A stretch of 64,000 nucleotides of DNA from Centropus unirufus (taxonomy: Eukaryota > Chordata > Aves > Cuculiformes > Centropidae): contig VYZI01000347.1 in NCBI GenBank assembly GCA_013397695.1, positions 616,336 through 680,335 of the forward strand, read 5' to 3'. The position numbers and the translations under genes are program-made. The notes beneath the pieces were generated by a model. The model was not told where the DNA came from, made no database searches, and worked only from the letters and a program-made list of their open reading frames with translations. Positions 39,733 through 52,560 of the stretch are shown here, piece by piece (position 1 is the stretch's first letter; every line of letters begins with the position of its first letter).

Positions 39733-39765
39733 GAGCAGCCAGCTTTAGAGAAACCCTGGCTGCTC
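39733..39765. repeat. 10-bp G+C-rich perfect hairpin, 13-nt loop
   Basis: Arms GAGCAGCCAG (39733-39742) and CTGGCTGCTC (39756-39765) flank a 13-nt loop. The arms are richer in G+C than the surrounding intron. No mature-RNA signature can be judged from a stem this short. Confidence 0.85.
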
Positions 39766-40448
39766 AAATCTCTGCAGGCGTGGTCGCAGGAGTGAGTACC
39801 CTTCTCAACATCCTGAAAGTTTAACTGAGCAGAATTGTTCTCAGAAGGTTCTTTTTAAGATTTGAGCAATAATTATTTGTATCTGTAGTGCAAAACCGTT
39901 TCACCTGTGATGGCTGTTGTTCCGGAACTTTATGGATTCAGTTCCTTTTATGCTGACCGCTCCAGCTTTTCCAAGAACATCTGATGAACTGAAAATCCTG
40001 AGGAGATATGCAGGCGGTTGTAGCTAAGTAAATATAAAAACGTGGTGTTGAAAGACAATGAAAGATAGGTTAACATCCTTCTAAAGCAGTGATAACCTTT
40101 CTTTTCCTCTGGATTCTAGGGAAAAAAAGAGCGGCATTTTGGTTTTTTTTACTTGGCTTGAAATTCAAAGCCTCAAGCAGGGAAAGATTTCCTTAAAGCA
40201 CTGTCTTCACAAGGCCATTAGTCCCTTAGAGGTTTTGGTACAGTTTCTTGCATAGAGATTCATTTGGAAAACTGACTTTTTTGCCAGTTTCATCTCTGTT
40301 CAGCCTCCCATTCTCTTTCCCTCATTTTCCTGAAAGGGAACACAGAAGTATTTGGTTCAGTTAAAACTTACATTTGGGGATTTCTTGAATTCAGTCTTGC
40401 ATCCCCTGCACTCCCACTCCACTCAGCTTTTCTCCGTCACACATCGTA

Positions 40449-40508
40449 TTTTACTCTTCAGCTAGAGCAACAAAAAGCTTCAGCTTGCCTTTTAAAGACA
40501 TGTAGATA
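40449..40508 (+). repeat. Diverged 60-bp direct repeat, copy 1
   Basis: This copy shares a near-collinear block with 43391-43449: TTTTACTCT-CAGCTA, then AAAAGCTTCA, then CTTTTAAAGACATGTAGATA, with a handful of substitutions and a one-base gap. Similarity ends abruptly on both sides. The family is not recognised. Confidence 0.75.
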
Positions 40509-43390
40509 TACAATAATTTGTAGGTAGTAAAAGTTGTGGGATCTAGGATTCTCCCTTCACCACCATGGACTTTATTCCAAGAAGGATACAGAACCATGAG
40601 CCATCTGCGAGACCTTCTGTGAATAGTGGCTGGCTCTTCCCCCTCCATCTCTTAGAAACTTCTGAGACATCTGGCTCATCTGGGGGGATTACTCAGGTTT
40701 TTTTTCAGACAGCAATAGGTCTTCCTCCTCTCTGTAACTTTCAGTGCTGAAGCACAGAACTTAGAGTCAAAATAAAAAAGAGGAGCATGAGGCAGGATAT
40801 TGTGAAGAGCTGGGATAACGTGAGTCTCTCCTCCTCCCTTTGGAGGCTTTGGGAAATGGAGCACTGTCGGCTGGAATGGCAGTTGAGAGTTTATATGGAA
40901 TCCAAGCAAAAGAAGGGATTTGAGAGGTCATTGCAGAATGGTGTCGAGGTCTGGGAGTGGAAAATTATTCCTTTCACAAATCTTACAGTCAGCACGTTGA
41001 GAATCCAACCTCCTCCAGCTGCTGCTTGCGGGGAGGTGTGAGAAATGAAGAAATTGTAGCACAACGAGGGATCCCCTAAAGCAGTGAATGTTTGGCGTCT
41101 GCTCTCGTGTGCTGCCCAGATCAAAGCTGGTTTGCTCCGTAGAGGGGCACAGTCCTGGATGTGTTACAAACCCGTGCTGGATGGTTTTTCTTCTCAGGGG
41201 TGGTGGCAGTGGGCAGAGGTGTTGGAGGGACCCAGCCCTTCAGCCCTTCCCTTACAGGGAAACGGTGCAGCTTAACAACTGTTACTTGCAGAAAAATAGC
41301 TGCAAAGCATCCATCAGAGGCCAGCAAAACAAGATCCTGGTCCTGAACTATAGGAGCCTGAAGTGTGGTTCTCCCATCACTAATTACAACCCTGTAGCAC
41401 AGAGACAGATCTGCTTTTTGTGTGTCTGGCGTTTTTACCCGATTCTTTTGTTACCTTAAATGGGACTTCAGAATTCATGTATTGTCTGCTCTTATTCAGT
41501 CTTAATTCCTTTGAGTTTAGCTTTTTGGAGGGTTCCCATTATTGATGCACTGAAGAACATTGTGGACAGAGGTTACCAAAAAAGGGTGGGACTGGGGAGT
41601 GGAGTAAATTTAGCACATCCAGATTTTATTCAATTTATGACTCATAAAATGCTCAATATTTCACAGAATAGCCAACTGACCCTCATTTCGCTTGTGCTGA
41701 TAGATTTCCTGAAGTTTTGCCAAATAGTTTTGGAATTATATCCTCCAGAAAATGTTATTGCCTATTAAAAGCTTGCATGTGACCTTTTCTCCTTTCTTTA
41801 CTCTCAGACCTCTATCTCTTGACACATCCCATATTGAAATTCTTTTTCTCCTCTGTCCCTTTGGCAGAGGATTCAACCTCCTGCACGTTCTCAGTTGGGT
41901 TTTAGGAGATGTAAAAATACTTTTTTTTGCATGCAGCACCATCTTCAGAGTGACATCTGCCTGTCTGCTGCATTGTTGTTTCTGCATCTGAAGGATCTGA
42001 TGCTTTTATGTGTGAATATTTGTAAGAAGCCTCAGCTTCTCCGCCGAAAACAGTTTAATTGTTACGGGTTTATTTGAAATCTTGTTATAAAATGTTCCTT
42101 TTGTTTGGGTTTTTTCCCTGTCCAGCTGTTGATGTTGTAAGCCACACATTTGCAGGGATGCTCGTGTCTGCAGCATAGGATGCAGTTGGCTTTGTGATGC
42201 TTCCCATCTTTCTGGACTGGAGAAGGTTTCAGTTAGAGAAGACCATCTGGAGGGAGAGCGATGTCAGCAGTGCCCCCCTGGGATTTTGATCGCTCTAAAT
42301 TCTGTTAATGAAATTCAGGGTCTGTATATCAGCACAGGATAGGTTGCAAATGTCATACAAACACTATGCCGTGACGACTGGGAGTCCATGAGATGACACT
42401 TAAAAAGTCTTATTGTTTTTTAAACCTTTTCATTTCAGAACTATAAAAAGCTCAGGTTTTCCTGGCATTGCTGGCGAGTTTTTAACAACAAGGATTTAGG
42501 AGTCTTGGTTGGCAAATGTTACAGGTAATACTTTTAAACATTACTAAGCCAAATCTATCAAAATAACCTTTAGGGCTGGGTTTAAAAACTATAGCAGTGG
42601 TGATGGGTGGAATTACAGGAGCACTGCAGGTCAGAGGATGTGCATGTGGTTTCCAAACTGGCATTGTGTGTGTGGACTCACCTGGCCTGTGTTCTTTACA
42701 GTGACCGCATGTGCAAGGAAAAAGTGGCATCATATCTGTATTCCTCATTCCAGAATCGTGTGCCTAAGACATCACATACTACCCGTGAGGAGAGAATGGC
42801 GTGTTATGGAATACTCTGATGTGTAACACCTTCCTTCTCTTCTTCACTTATTGCTTCAGCAATCACATCTGACCACTTCCCAGCTTCCTCTCTTTGCATG
42901 GAATACAGTTTGTAGGTTGTTGGAAATGTGGAGAAATGGAAGGTGTAGCTGGCCCAGGGAAAATGAATGAGCCCAGACAGAGGGGGCTGTGAACTGTTCG
43001 AGGCTCTGGTGACTGTGCATGTGAATAAATGGGTAGAAGAGGGTAAAGGAGGCTCTGTATGTTTTAGATCCTAACCTCACAGTGTCAGTTGTGGTCAAGG
43101 GACTGCACAGGACAAGTTCTGCACAGCTGATTTCAGGGTTTTGAGTACGTTAGCTGTCTGAAAATAAAAATAAAGCAATCTGTATGAAATTCAGCATTCT
43201 TTATGTAATTCATCTTGTGTAGGCATCTTTTTTCTTTCAAACATGTTGAAACACAATACCCTTTTTTTGGTTACCACCTCAACTGAAAAAAACATGCTGA
43301 TTTTCGGTTTATTGTAGTTTTCCTCTGAATGTATTTTGCACATTCAGTAGAATGTTGTCAGTATCCACTTTCTATCCAGTTTGAATCCTT

Positions 43391-43449
43391 TTTTACTCTA
43401 CAGCTACAGGAAAAAAAGCTTCAACTTTCTTTTTAAAGACATGTAGATA
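43391..43449 (+). repeat. Diverged 60-bp direct repeat, copy 2
   Basis: This is the partner of 40449-40508 in the same orientation, 2.9 kb downstream. The shared core TTTTAAAGACATGTAGATA is identical over 19 bases. A perfect 16-bp palindrome follows at 43461-43476, which copy 1 lacks. Confidence 0.75.
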
Positions 43450-43460
43450 AAAAGATATAG

Positions 43461-43476
43461 CTACATATATATGTAG
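43461..43476. repeat. 16-bp perfect palindrome
   Basis: CTACATATATATGTAG is its own reverse complement and lies 11 bp past the second copy of the 60-bp repeat. Its TA-rich centre could arise by chance or from microsatellite-like slippage. Confidence 0.85.
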
Positions 43477-46400
43477 TTTCTCAGATCAAGAGTTGTAAAA
43501 ACTCAAGTTTTGTTCTTTTTCGGGCTCTAATTTAGTAGATTTTTGGTTTATGGAAAAACTATTTTCAGAATACCATGGTAGGTTGTATTTGTCAGCACTT
43601 TCTTCTCTAAAACAGAACTATCCATCTTTTCCTGTAGTGGCTGGGTTGCGGTCTTTTTCATGCACAGACACCCAATGCTATAATGTCATTAAGGAATGCA
43701 GATTTGGAGTTAACCAAGTACACCTCAGTCATCTTCACTGCAGCGCGGCTGCAGGTTTTTTCCCAGGTAGCCCCTTTCCTTTCTACTTTAGAGTCAAATA
43801 TAAAAATAGCTCCTGTGAAACCTTGGTTGGTTCCCTCTAAATGCATGAGGTTAACACTTACTTGCAATCTTATGCATGAAACAAGCAGTGAATATACTAC
43901 GTAGTTGTGTGATCATGTTTCCACTTAAGAAACGGAGAAGTACAATCTCAAGTTCTGTTTGAATGAAGCATCCTTAAACTGTTGATTACTTTAATTGGGC
44001 AACAGAAAAGAGTATATCTGCTGCACTTAGGAGCCAATTTTCAGAAGCAGGCAGGAAAACACCACAGAAACCATTTAAAATCTGAACCAGCAACTGGCCT
44101 GGATATTAGTCATAGTAAATCTGTCCTAGTTAAGAGCCTCCATGGAGCCCACCAGGTTGTTTTGAGACTCATCCATAAAGCTGAAAGTTGCTGTAATGAG
44201 TTGCATGATAATAATCCCCTGCAGGTCCCAACCAGGACCAGAGTGTTTGAGTCATATCTGCCAAACACAGCGGATAAACAGGCAAAGAGATAGGGATCCT
44301 TCCTAGTGGGAAAACATTTTCATATGTGTTCATTTTGCAGGTGGAGGGAGTGTTCTCCAAATGCAGCACGAAACCTCCTTGAGCTTTAACACTCTGGAGA
44401 TGAGGCCAGTGGGTGGGAGAGGAGAGTCTGAGGTAGCTCACCTGCAGTAGAGCCAGTGATGCGCTGGCCGTGTGGCTGACTCCAGTGAGCAGCTCTTGGC
44501 AGATTCTGTTTGCGTGGGTGAGTCACAGCACTTGTATTAAAGAATCCTGTGTGTCATTGAGGATGGAAATTCTGGATGCATTTCAGAAAAGCAGAGAAGA
44601 TAATAGGGCAGGTTTAGGCATGCGTGGGTTTTGTAGACGTTGTGTAGAGAGAAAATAAGCCTCCCCTCTCCTAAAAAAACCTGTCAATTACAAATACTAA
44701 GTGCACAAATTCCAACCTTATTTTGAGCAAATCCATTAAGCATCATTTATAAATACTTTTATCCTAGCTGTAACTACCGTCATGGATGAAAGTGCCTTCA
44801 CCTGGCCCAGGGCTGTCATTTTCGTGCCCCTTTGATCACGAATCTCTCTCTCTCTGGCTCAGCCAGGTTCTTTGCAGAGGTGTTTGCTCAGTTTTGTTAC
44901 TGAATAGGTACCTGCTTGCATGGTTTCTTATCAACAGCCCTGGGCGGGATCCAGCATTACAATTTCTGTCTGCAGTGAATTATTTGGTCAAGTGGTTTGC
45001 TGTTTGTAAAGCACTGCAGGGTCAGGGAGGCAGGACTGAGGGACCAAGCAGGGTATGTCTCAAGTATAATATTGTATCTACTGGGGGTTTGTTTTCATAT
45101 TTTTCAAAAGTGTGTTTACTTGGTTTCAGCAGTGTTTTCTGTAGCAGAAGTAATTGCCTTGTACCAAGCATTAGTGCTGTTTGATCTGCCAGTTTACAAA
45201 CGTTCATACTAAGCATGCAGCAGAAATCCCTGGGTTTGAAAAGCGCTGGCAGCCTGAAATGTGCAGTTCACTAAAGACAATATCGGCTTAATACGTTGTG
45301 AAGGTTACTTTAAACATCTTAGGCGGTCACAAGGAAGATCTGTGTTGTGTCAGTTCCCCATCAGTGAAGATCACCGTGAAGGTGGTAAGGGACTGCTGGG
45401 AGGAAGGAGACACCATGTAGAAATTGCTGTTCTGAAACAAAACCTCAGCTTGGGGAAAATAAACAGAAGACCCCCCCAAACCCCGAATTATAAGTTGAAG
45501 TCAGGTCTGACTTTTTTTTCTGTTAGTTGAGAGAAGTGAAAAACCTAAGGAACTACTGCACTTGCTTTGTCTTTTCTTAAGGGTGGGCACTGCAGAGTTC
45601 AAGTGCAGATATCCAGGGGTTCAGGTCTGCGCCCGGAGACAGTGGTGGAGCTGGGCCGTCGCTCTGTTCTCCCTTGAGACACTGCACTGCTCCTTGAGTA
45701 TCTCCTGCTGACAGCAGGATGGGCTTTGGGTGCACGGGTGTCACAGCTGGGTGCTGGCTGGTGGCAGAAGGTGGCATGGAGTGTGGTTTTCTTCCTCCCT
45801 GGAAGGTTTTAATTTCAGGAATTTGCTGAAGCTGTGGCTGCGCTGGATAAATGGTCTCATAAGGATACTGAGGGAGGGACTAACAAGTACTGGAACCCAC
45901 AGTTTTAGCACACCGTGGGCCCAGCGTCAGAATTTTCTTCTTGGCTACTTCGGAGCTGTTTGTGATAGAGCTTGCAAGACAGGTAGCTATTCTGAACATT
46001 TTGGGCTTCATTAGTGGTGAAGACATTTTGGTTGGAATGGCAGAGGGCACTTACCTGCGGGAATGAGGAGGTGCCTGTGCTTCTGGAGGGAAGCAAAGGA
46101 TGTGGTGCTCGCTTGAGGCCCTCTTGGTTCTTTCACCATTTCAGAAAAGGAGCAGCTGTGGATCCATGCCTTTATTTTTTCCATCTGTTGGTAGCCAGGA
46201 ATTTGTGAACATCCTTCTCGGATGTGGATCTCACTGAGGTTATTCATGTCTTTGTCACCTCCCAGGCTGAAATACTGCAATCCACGCTTGGAACAAATGT
46301 TCATGAGCCTCCAGAGCATGCTGGTGTGCAAAAGGCGGTGGCACACATCCTGAGGGGGTTTCATCAGTGTGGGCTTGGCTTTTTCAGGCAGCTTTGAGAG

Positions 46401-48839
46401 TTTTAAGTCTGTAATGCATCTGCTGAAAGGTGCAGGTGTGCTGTATCTCTGAAAATCAGGTCTTGGGAACACACTGAGCCCAAGCTTGTTACTCTCCTCT
46501 GGTTACCTAACTTGTTCCAGATGCTGTTCTAGGCAATAGCAGCTGATAGTGGAAAATGCTACTTCAGGCGGTGGCAGAATAATGAAGGAAAAATGTTCCA
46601 CCCCTTGGCCCAGAATTCCTATGAATTAAAGGAGGACGCTGTGTTCTGTGTAATCTTGTTTTGCATCTCACCACCGCAACAGATGTGAGCTGCAGGTTGA
46701 GTCCTCTGCCACGAGGAGACAAGCCTGCACCCACATCTTGGATGGGCGGGGGAGGCAGGGGGTGCGTTGGTGGATGAAGGCAGATGTTTCTAACATGGAA
46801 ACTGCCTGTGCATGTGGCATCCAGTGCAGCCAGCGGAGCTCTCCTGGCTCCACACTAGCAGTAGGAATACCCATGTCCCACTTCCACCAGTAGTCAGGGG
46901 TTCAGGTTCCCTGACACCCCTAATCCCAACACAGCTCTTCAGCAGGGTTTGCTCCTGCCAGCTCTGTGTGCTGAAAGGGTTCGTTGTAGGTAGGACCTGA
47001 GGGAGCAATGGGAGCACCCAGCGCAAGGCAGGAGACAGTGAGATTGCTTCTTTCAGATGTGGGTTGGTACTGGGCTGTTTTAGCTCTATCACAGGCATCC
47101 TAAAAGTGTCTTAAAACCTCCTTTTGTAGGGAAAGGTATTTGCTGTCAGGCTGAGCAGGTGGTTTGGTGTTCTGGTAGCACACGGAACTGCCACGTTTAT
47201 CTCTTGCCCTCTGTCCAGGGCAGCTGCCTCAATTCAGGTAGTGTCAGCACTGGATCAGGAGGCTTTGTGTTCTGTCACAGGGTCTGGAGGGCGGCCCTGA
47301 GCTCTGAGGTGTTCATGTGCTTGTGGAAACATGGGCCATTCTGCAGGTGGTACCGGAGCACTTCAGATACGGGTCTGCTGGCTGTTCCTCGAGCCATCCT
47401 TTCCCCAGCTTCTGGATTCCCATGGCAGGGCATACTGCCTGTTTCATGAAGTCCTTCTGAGCAATCTCTCGTGCCTCATACCTAGTGAGGAAATCTCTAG
47501 AAATCTCTACCTTGACAGCCAAGCAGATCGCTTGACTCTGCTGTGGAGGGGCAAGGGATGGCTTCAAGCATGGCATTCTGTCACTCTGCCAGCAGCCACG
47601 TTCTTTAAACCTGGTTTCTGTGTCCTCAAATCTAATCCACGTGCAGCAGCCCTTGCACAGGGACAGACACATAAAAAACGAAAGAATAAAGGAATAGAGG
47701 TACTGTACCCAGAGATGCATCTTGCCTGGAAAGCTGATATCTATGAAGGGATTAGAAGCATTTGCTAAAAGCAGTAAGCACTGCTAGTGCCACCCAGCAG
47801 AGAAACAAGGGCTTTTCCTTAGCATCGGACTTCTGGGAAGTTTTCCGTTTTTAAAATGAGCAAATTGCTGTGGGTGGACTGCCTTCGCTCTTGTGAGGAA
47901 CCTGAAACTGTGTATGTTCCATTGGACAAAATAGAGACTACCTTGTCAGGGACCAAGTGAAATCCTCTCGTTGCTGTTCTTCATCCCTGGATGCCAGACA
48001 TGGAAAAGCAGAGCAGGAGGGGCAGGCAGTTTGTTTTCTGTATTTCTCGAGCCCTGCTCATGTCTCCAGTGCTGATCAATTGTAACAGCAGCAGCAGATT
48101 GTGTGTCAGGACTTCTTACAACGTGAGAACTGAGGAGTGTTGGGGACTGCTTCACAGGCGTGTGAACCCAGGGATGAGGAGAGAATTGGCCTTAATGATA
48201 TGTAGGGTGTTAGGAACTGAGACTGTCTTTGGGTTGGCTTTTTTATTTATTTTTTAATATTATAACATGGGGTAGAGAGTGAAACAGCAATAGCTTATTC
48301 TGAGGCTGCTCCCAGCATGATGGTTGCTTCCTTCTCCAGGCAGAAATGGGGTATTTAAAGGAAAATCAACATTGATTCATTCCTCTAACAAGAAATATTG
48401 AAGCATATTTACACGTCGCTTCACTAGATGTAGTAAAGACTAATAAAGAATGAAATGCTTCTCTCGGTGGCATTTAAGAACAGGGAAGCTCTGATGTGCT
48501 GCAATTCCTTGTAGTCTGTGTTCATTGTGTCTCACAGTACGGTGGTCCCACACTTCCCTTGGTACACCTTAACATCTGAAGTGCCTCTGATACCAGAACA
48601 TTGCATTGCAGGTTATCCACAGGCTGCATGGGATGTACAGTTTCCTCCTCCACTTTTGTAATCCAGAACATTTCCTGTGTCTTGATAGATGAATAAGCAC
48701 ATCTTGCAGTAAAGATTTTATGTGGGAATTCCTGGAGCAGTAAGTCCAAAAGCCGTAGCGTGCTCTACAATTAACTGTACAAGTTTGGCTTTGCATTTGT
48801 ATGGAATTGTGAAAGGAAGACTGAAATCCATTTTCTTAA

Positions 48840-49330
48840 CATAAAATATTTAAAATGAAACATTTATTATGCTTGGATTTGATAAGGCTACTTACCAGCC
48901 TAGACATGTTTGCACACAGCAGTATCTTCTCATTTAAATTCAATCATAGTCACAAAACAAGCCTGGCTTAGAGGAGCTGAAGATATAAACTTCATTTTCA
49001 TCTCATTAGGCCACCTGGAAGCAGCAATCAGTGAGTAGTCCTGACGTCAATGGTCTCTCTACTTCATTAAAATGTTAATTTCATGGCTTTAATTCCCTTT
49101 GTAAAACGTGCTACTGCAGGACACTGTATGCAGATTTATTCTGAAGCAGGCAAATCTGCATGCCATATTCCTTTTTTAGTGCCTTTGCTTCCTTTGGGTT
49201 TTTATTTTTAGCCATTCCTATTTTTATAAACTGCTGTGCACAGATGATCACCATAGCAACCAAAAAGTAAATATTTTCTTAAAAGAGCCCTTTGAGAATG
49301 TATACTTGGGAATCAGGAATTTGGAGCAGC
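48840..49330. other. Candidate conserved non-coding block
   Basis: About 490 bp are A+T-rich, free of recognised repeats and lack long open frames. The block has ATTAAAAT, TAATTT, TGACGTCA-like (CTGACGTCAATG at 49041-49052, containing the CRE core TGACGTCA) and octamer-like ATGCAGATTT elements. It includes a 10-bp perfect inverted repeat at 49128-49161. An enhancer role is inference. Confidence 0.3.
49126..49163. repeat. Hairpin with 10-bp perfect core, 14-nt loop
   Basis: Arms ATGCAGATTT (49128-49137) and AAATCTGCAT (49152-49161) pair perfectly. One T-G wobble and one G-C pair extend the stem to 12 bp at 49126-49163. The loop is ATTCTGAAGCAGGC. Confidence 0.88.
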
Positions 49331-52299
49331 ATGGAGTTAGTGATATTTTGCTCTGCTTTTCCTGTTTTCAGTGTTCAAAAAAGAGACAGGTATTGTTCCT
49401 GGTGGACAATTCCAGTCGGGACATCATGAAGGGAAAGCATCGCGTGTAGTAAATCCAAAGCAGCTCCATAGATCAGTTGTAGCATCACCGTTTTTAGTTG
49501 AGGTCTTTCTGATGTCAGGAGAAAATGATGGACTTGCCATCAGTTTCAGACCCCTCCCTTGACAATGCGTACTTCCTCAGCATTCAGTCATCTTCATCAT
49601 GCTTTAGGGGCTGCATTTCTGGTTTTATTGCATATTTGTGCGTCACAGATTGCGTTCCGCCGCAGGCAGTAGCAGTCTGTCTCCAGTGCAGGCAGACACA
49701 GGGAGGTAATTGCTCATCTGGTCGTTTCCCCCTTTACCGTGCACCGTTCTTTGTAAGAGTCTGAGTGCTGTTGTCTATTTTCTAAGCGCTGTATAAAGTC
49801 TAATTATGCTTTAGTGTGCCTGTGCTGTCTGTAGACGGATGCAATGTGTCCTTCTGTGGGAGATGGCAAAACCGCAGTGCAGGTCTGGCCTCCTCAGCTG
49901 GCTGGGCTGCCTGGCTCAGAATGCTGTGGTGGCTTTGGGGAGGCCCTGGGCTTGGGGCTGACCAGACCCAGCAATGGGTCCCTCTGCTCTGCCCTTGCTG
50001 GCAGCGTCACTTTAGGGTCTGTATAAATCCCACTGTGGTACCAAGGTCTTTCTGGGAAGGACCTGGGATAAGGAAGGACCTATGTACCCAGCCTGATGTT
50101 AGCCTTCCGGGAGGTAACAAACACTGCCAAGTCCCAATCCAGCAAATAAAGGAGTGGGTTTTTCCTAAGCGTTGGACACATCTGAAATTTTTCCATCAGG
50201 AATCCCAGTGGGATTTTCCCACAGTGAGCCCCAGGAGAATGCTCTAGGGAGTAACTAGGGAGATGTAGTTAAGTTGACCTCATGCCTGCTCTGGGACCAC
50301 CAGGAAAGCAGTATAGGTGTAGCTGCACCAGTCTATTACCGTGTGCCTCTCTGCTAGTTCTCTTGAATGTGTATGGCTCAGAGAGTGGAATAGAAATGTG
50401 CCCTGAAATTGTATATGAGAAGGAGCCAAAATAGCTTTAAAGATGTCAATAGCGTAGAGTTGAACAGCCTTCCAGACCCCATCAGCTTCCTACCTCAGGT
50501 ATAGGTAAGATAATTCACCACTGAGTCTAAAACCACACTGGTACCCATTTTGTCACTCTTATTGTCGAGGGAGAAGTGTTTTTCCAGTCAGTGAAGACAC
50601 ATGGACAGTCGCCAGTTCATTTCCATCTTGGGGCTGCTGCCTATGAGGTTATTCCATCACAGGCAGTGCCATAAGTCAATGTATCAGTCAGGTTTAAAAC
50701 GCCAGCGTGTGCCAGGGCTTTACTCTATGGATAGAATTATTCATTCATGTCTGAGTTGATGAGAGGGGAGCAATACTGTGCTGGCTTCTCGGATCAGAGT
50801 GATCTAGAAAAATATTCCATTTTGTAACCTCCCTGGGACGTTCGCTGCTACTGAAGCAGCTCATTCACTCTTCTGACACCGTGTTTTGATGTGATGTACA
50901 ATACATCTTATGAACTAATCAAAGCCTTTGTCACTTTGGTGTTCAGTCCACTTAAACATGAGTTACTGCAGGTGTTTGAACAGAAGTTGTTGGTTTGCAG
51001 AATGGATTTTGTTGTCAGCTCTGACATTTGAAAAGCCATTTCTGCGATGGAGCAGTGTAGTTAAAGTTGCTGTTGTCACTGAATGGACTTATGACTGTAG
51101 GCTGACATGGCTTTGGGAGGATAAAATAAGAGATCTTATTTTGCATTTCTTTTGCTTCAGTCAAAAATTATGTGTAGTTCCAGAGAAAATCATGCTATAA
51201 TTGGTTATTGTTTGGTTCATTTACTTGTTATTAATGCTCTCAGAAACAAAGCAGATGGAAGAGTTGGTGGGAGTTGGTTTGTGTCACCATTGCTTAGCAG
51301 AAAGCATACTGAGAGGATCAATGGACTTTGGGTTCCAGCATTCATCATGCTTTTCATGTTTCAATAAGTATAGCAGAGATGCTGAAGCTCTCCTTGGCTT
51401 ATGTTTGCCCACAGAGAGTAACTTTTTTACCAGAATTACCTCTTAAGAGCTAAACTCTCTTTGAACTCAGCCAAGCTACTCTGGGTTTTTCATCATGCCA
51501 TCATTGAAAAACCCACTGGCAGCTCATCGTTGAAAGTCTGGCTTTCACCTTTTCTCAGATGAGAGGGTATGCTCTTCAGATCAACTTGAACTCTCTGACT
51601 GCCATTGTGGACCTGCTGCATGTACAACTACTTTGTTCCCATTTGTACGAACAGCTTTACCTTCCTTCTGGGGTATCAAATGGGAGACATCGAGTTAGCC
51701 CTTGCTGATGAAGACTTTGTGCTATACCGTGGCAAGGCCTTCCTGCAGGCAGTTCAGAGCTTTCCACCGGTCCTGGGCCAGGTTTCTTCCCTGGCTCATG
51801 TTCCTCCATAGTGGAGGCGCTGGTGCTTTTACTGGTAGTCAGGTGGGCTCTTGCCCTTTCCCTCCTGGGTGAAGCTCTCCACCGTTGTTTGTGCCCATAG
51901 ACCAAACACGAGTGAGAACAGCAGTCTTCACCTGAAGTCCATGCCGATGATGTCTGGCTTCCTCATGGCCACTGAGCCATAATGTTGAGACTTGTGAGGC
52001 TGGACACTGACTGCAGTCAACACAAACACTTGGGCAAAGTACCACGGTACCACTGAGGAACATGGGGTTTTCTAGGATGTGTTACTGTTACGCGTGTTTC
52101 CAGTCTGTGCCTGCTGCTCCAGTACACCTCAGGGTCTCCCAGTGGAGGAAGCTGTGGAGCTAGGACAGCACGATGCCTTTTGTGCTATTAGTAGCAAGCC
52201 CTAGGGGAGCAATGTGCAGAGGCATCATCGAAACACTCCGGAGGGAAAGTGTTTCCAAACTCGTGTGTTAGACACAGCAAAGTGTCGCTATGGAAAACA

Positions 52300-52560
52300 G
52301 AGCCTGAAAGGATTCGCTGCTTTGACAAATCGTTTCTCCCCTTAATTAGGCATTGTCCTCTCACTGTGCAGGGTAAAATTTAAGAGGCTTCATTTTTCCA
52401 GAGCTAAAATATTTAAAGAAAACAATTGTATGCTGACAACAATGTCTTCTTAACTTGCAAGCCATTTATTTCTATTATTCCTATGAAATAAATAGAGATG
52501 CCGAAGTGGATTTTATTCACTGTGGTTTAGCTATGGGCATATTCATATTTGTGTTAAAAA
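52300..52560. other. Candidate conserved non-coding block
   Basis: A repeat-free, A+T-rich block contains TTAATTAGGCATT at 52342-52354, an exact 13-base match to 54356-54368. The homeodomain-type TAATTA core is central to both. No open frame of 60 codons covers it. A regulatory function is inference. Confidence 0.28.

Noticed and set aside
46011..46472. 153-codon minus-strand frame
   Set aside because: It starts at GTG and has no recognisable family features; likely chance.
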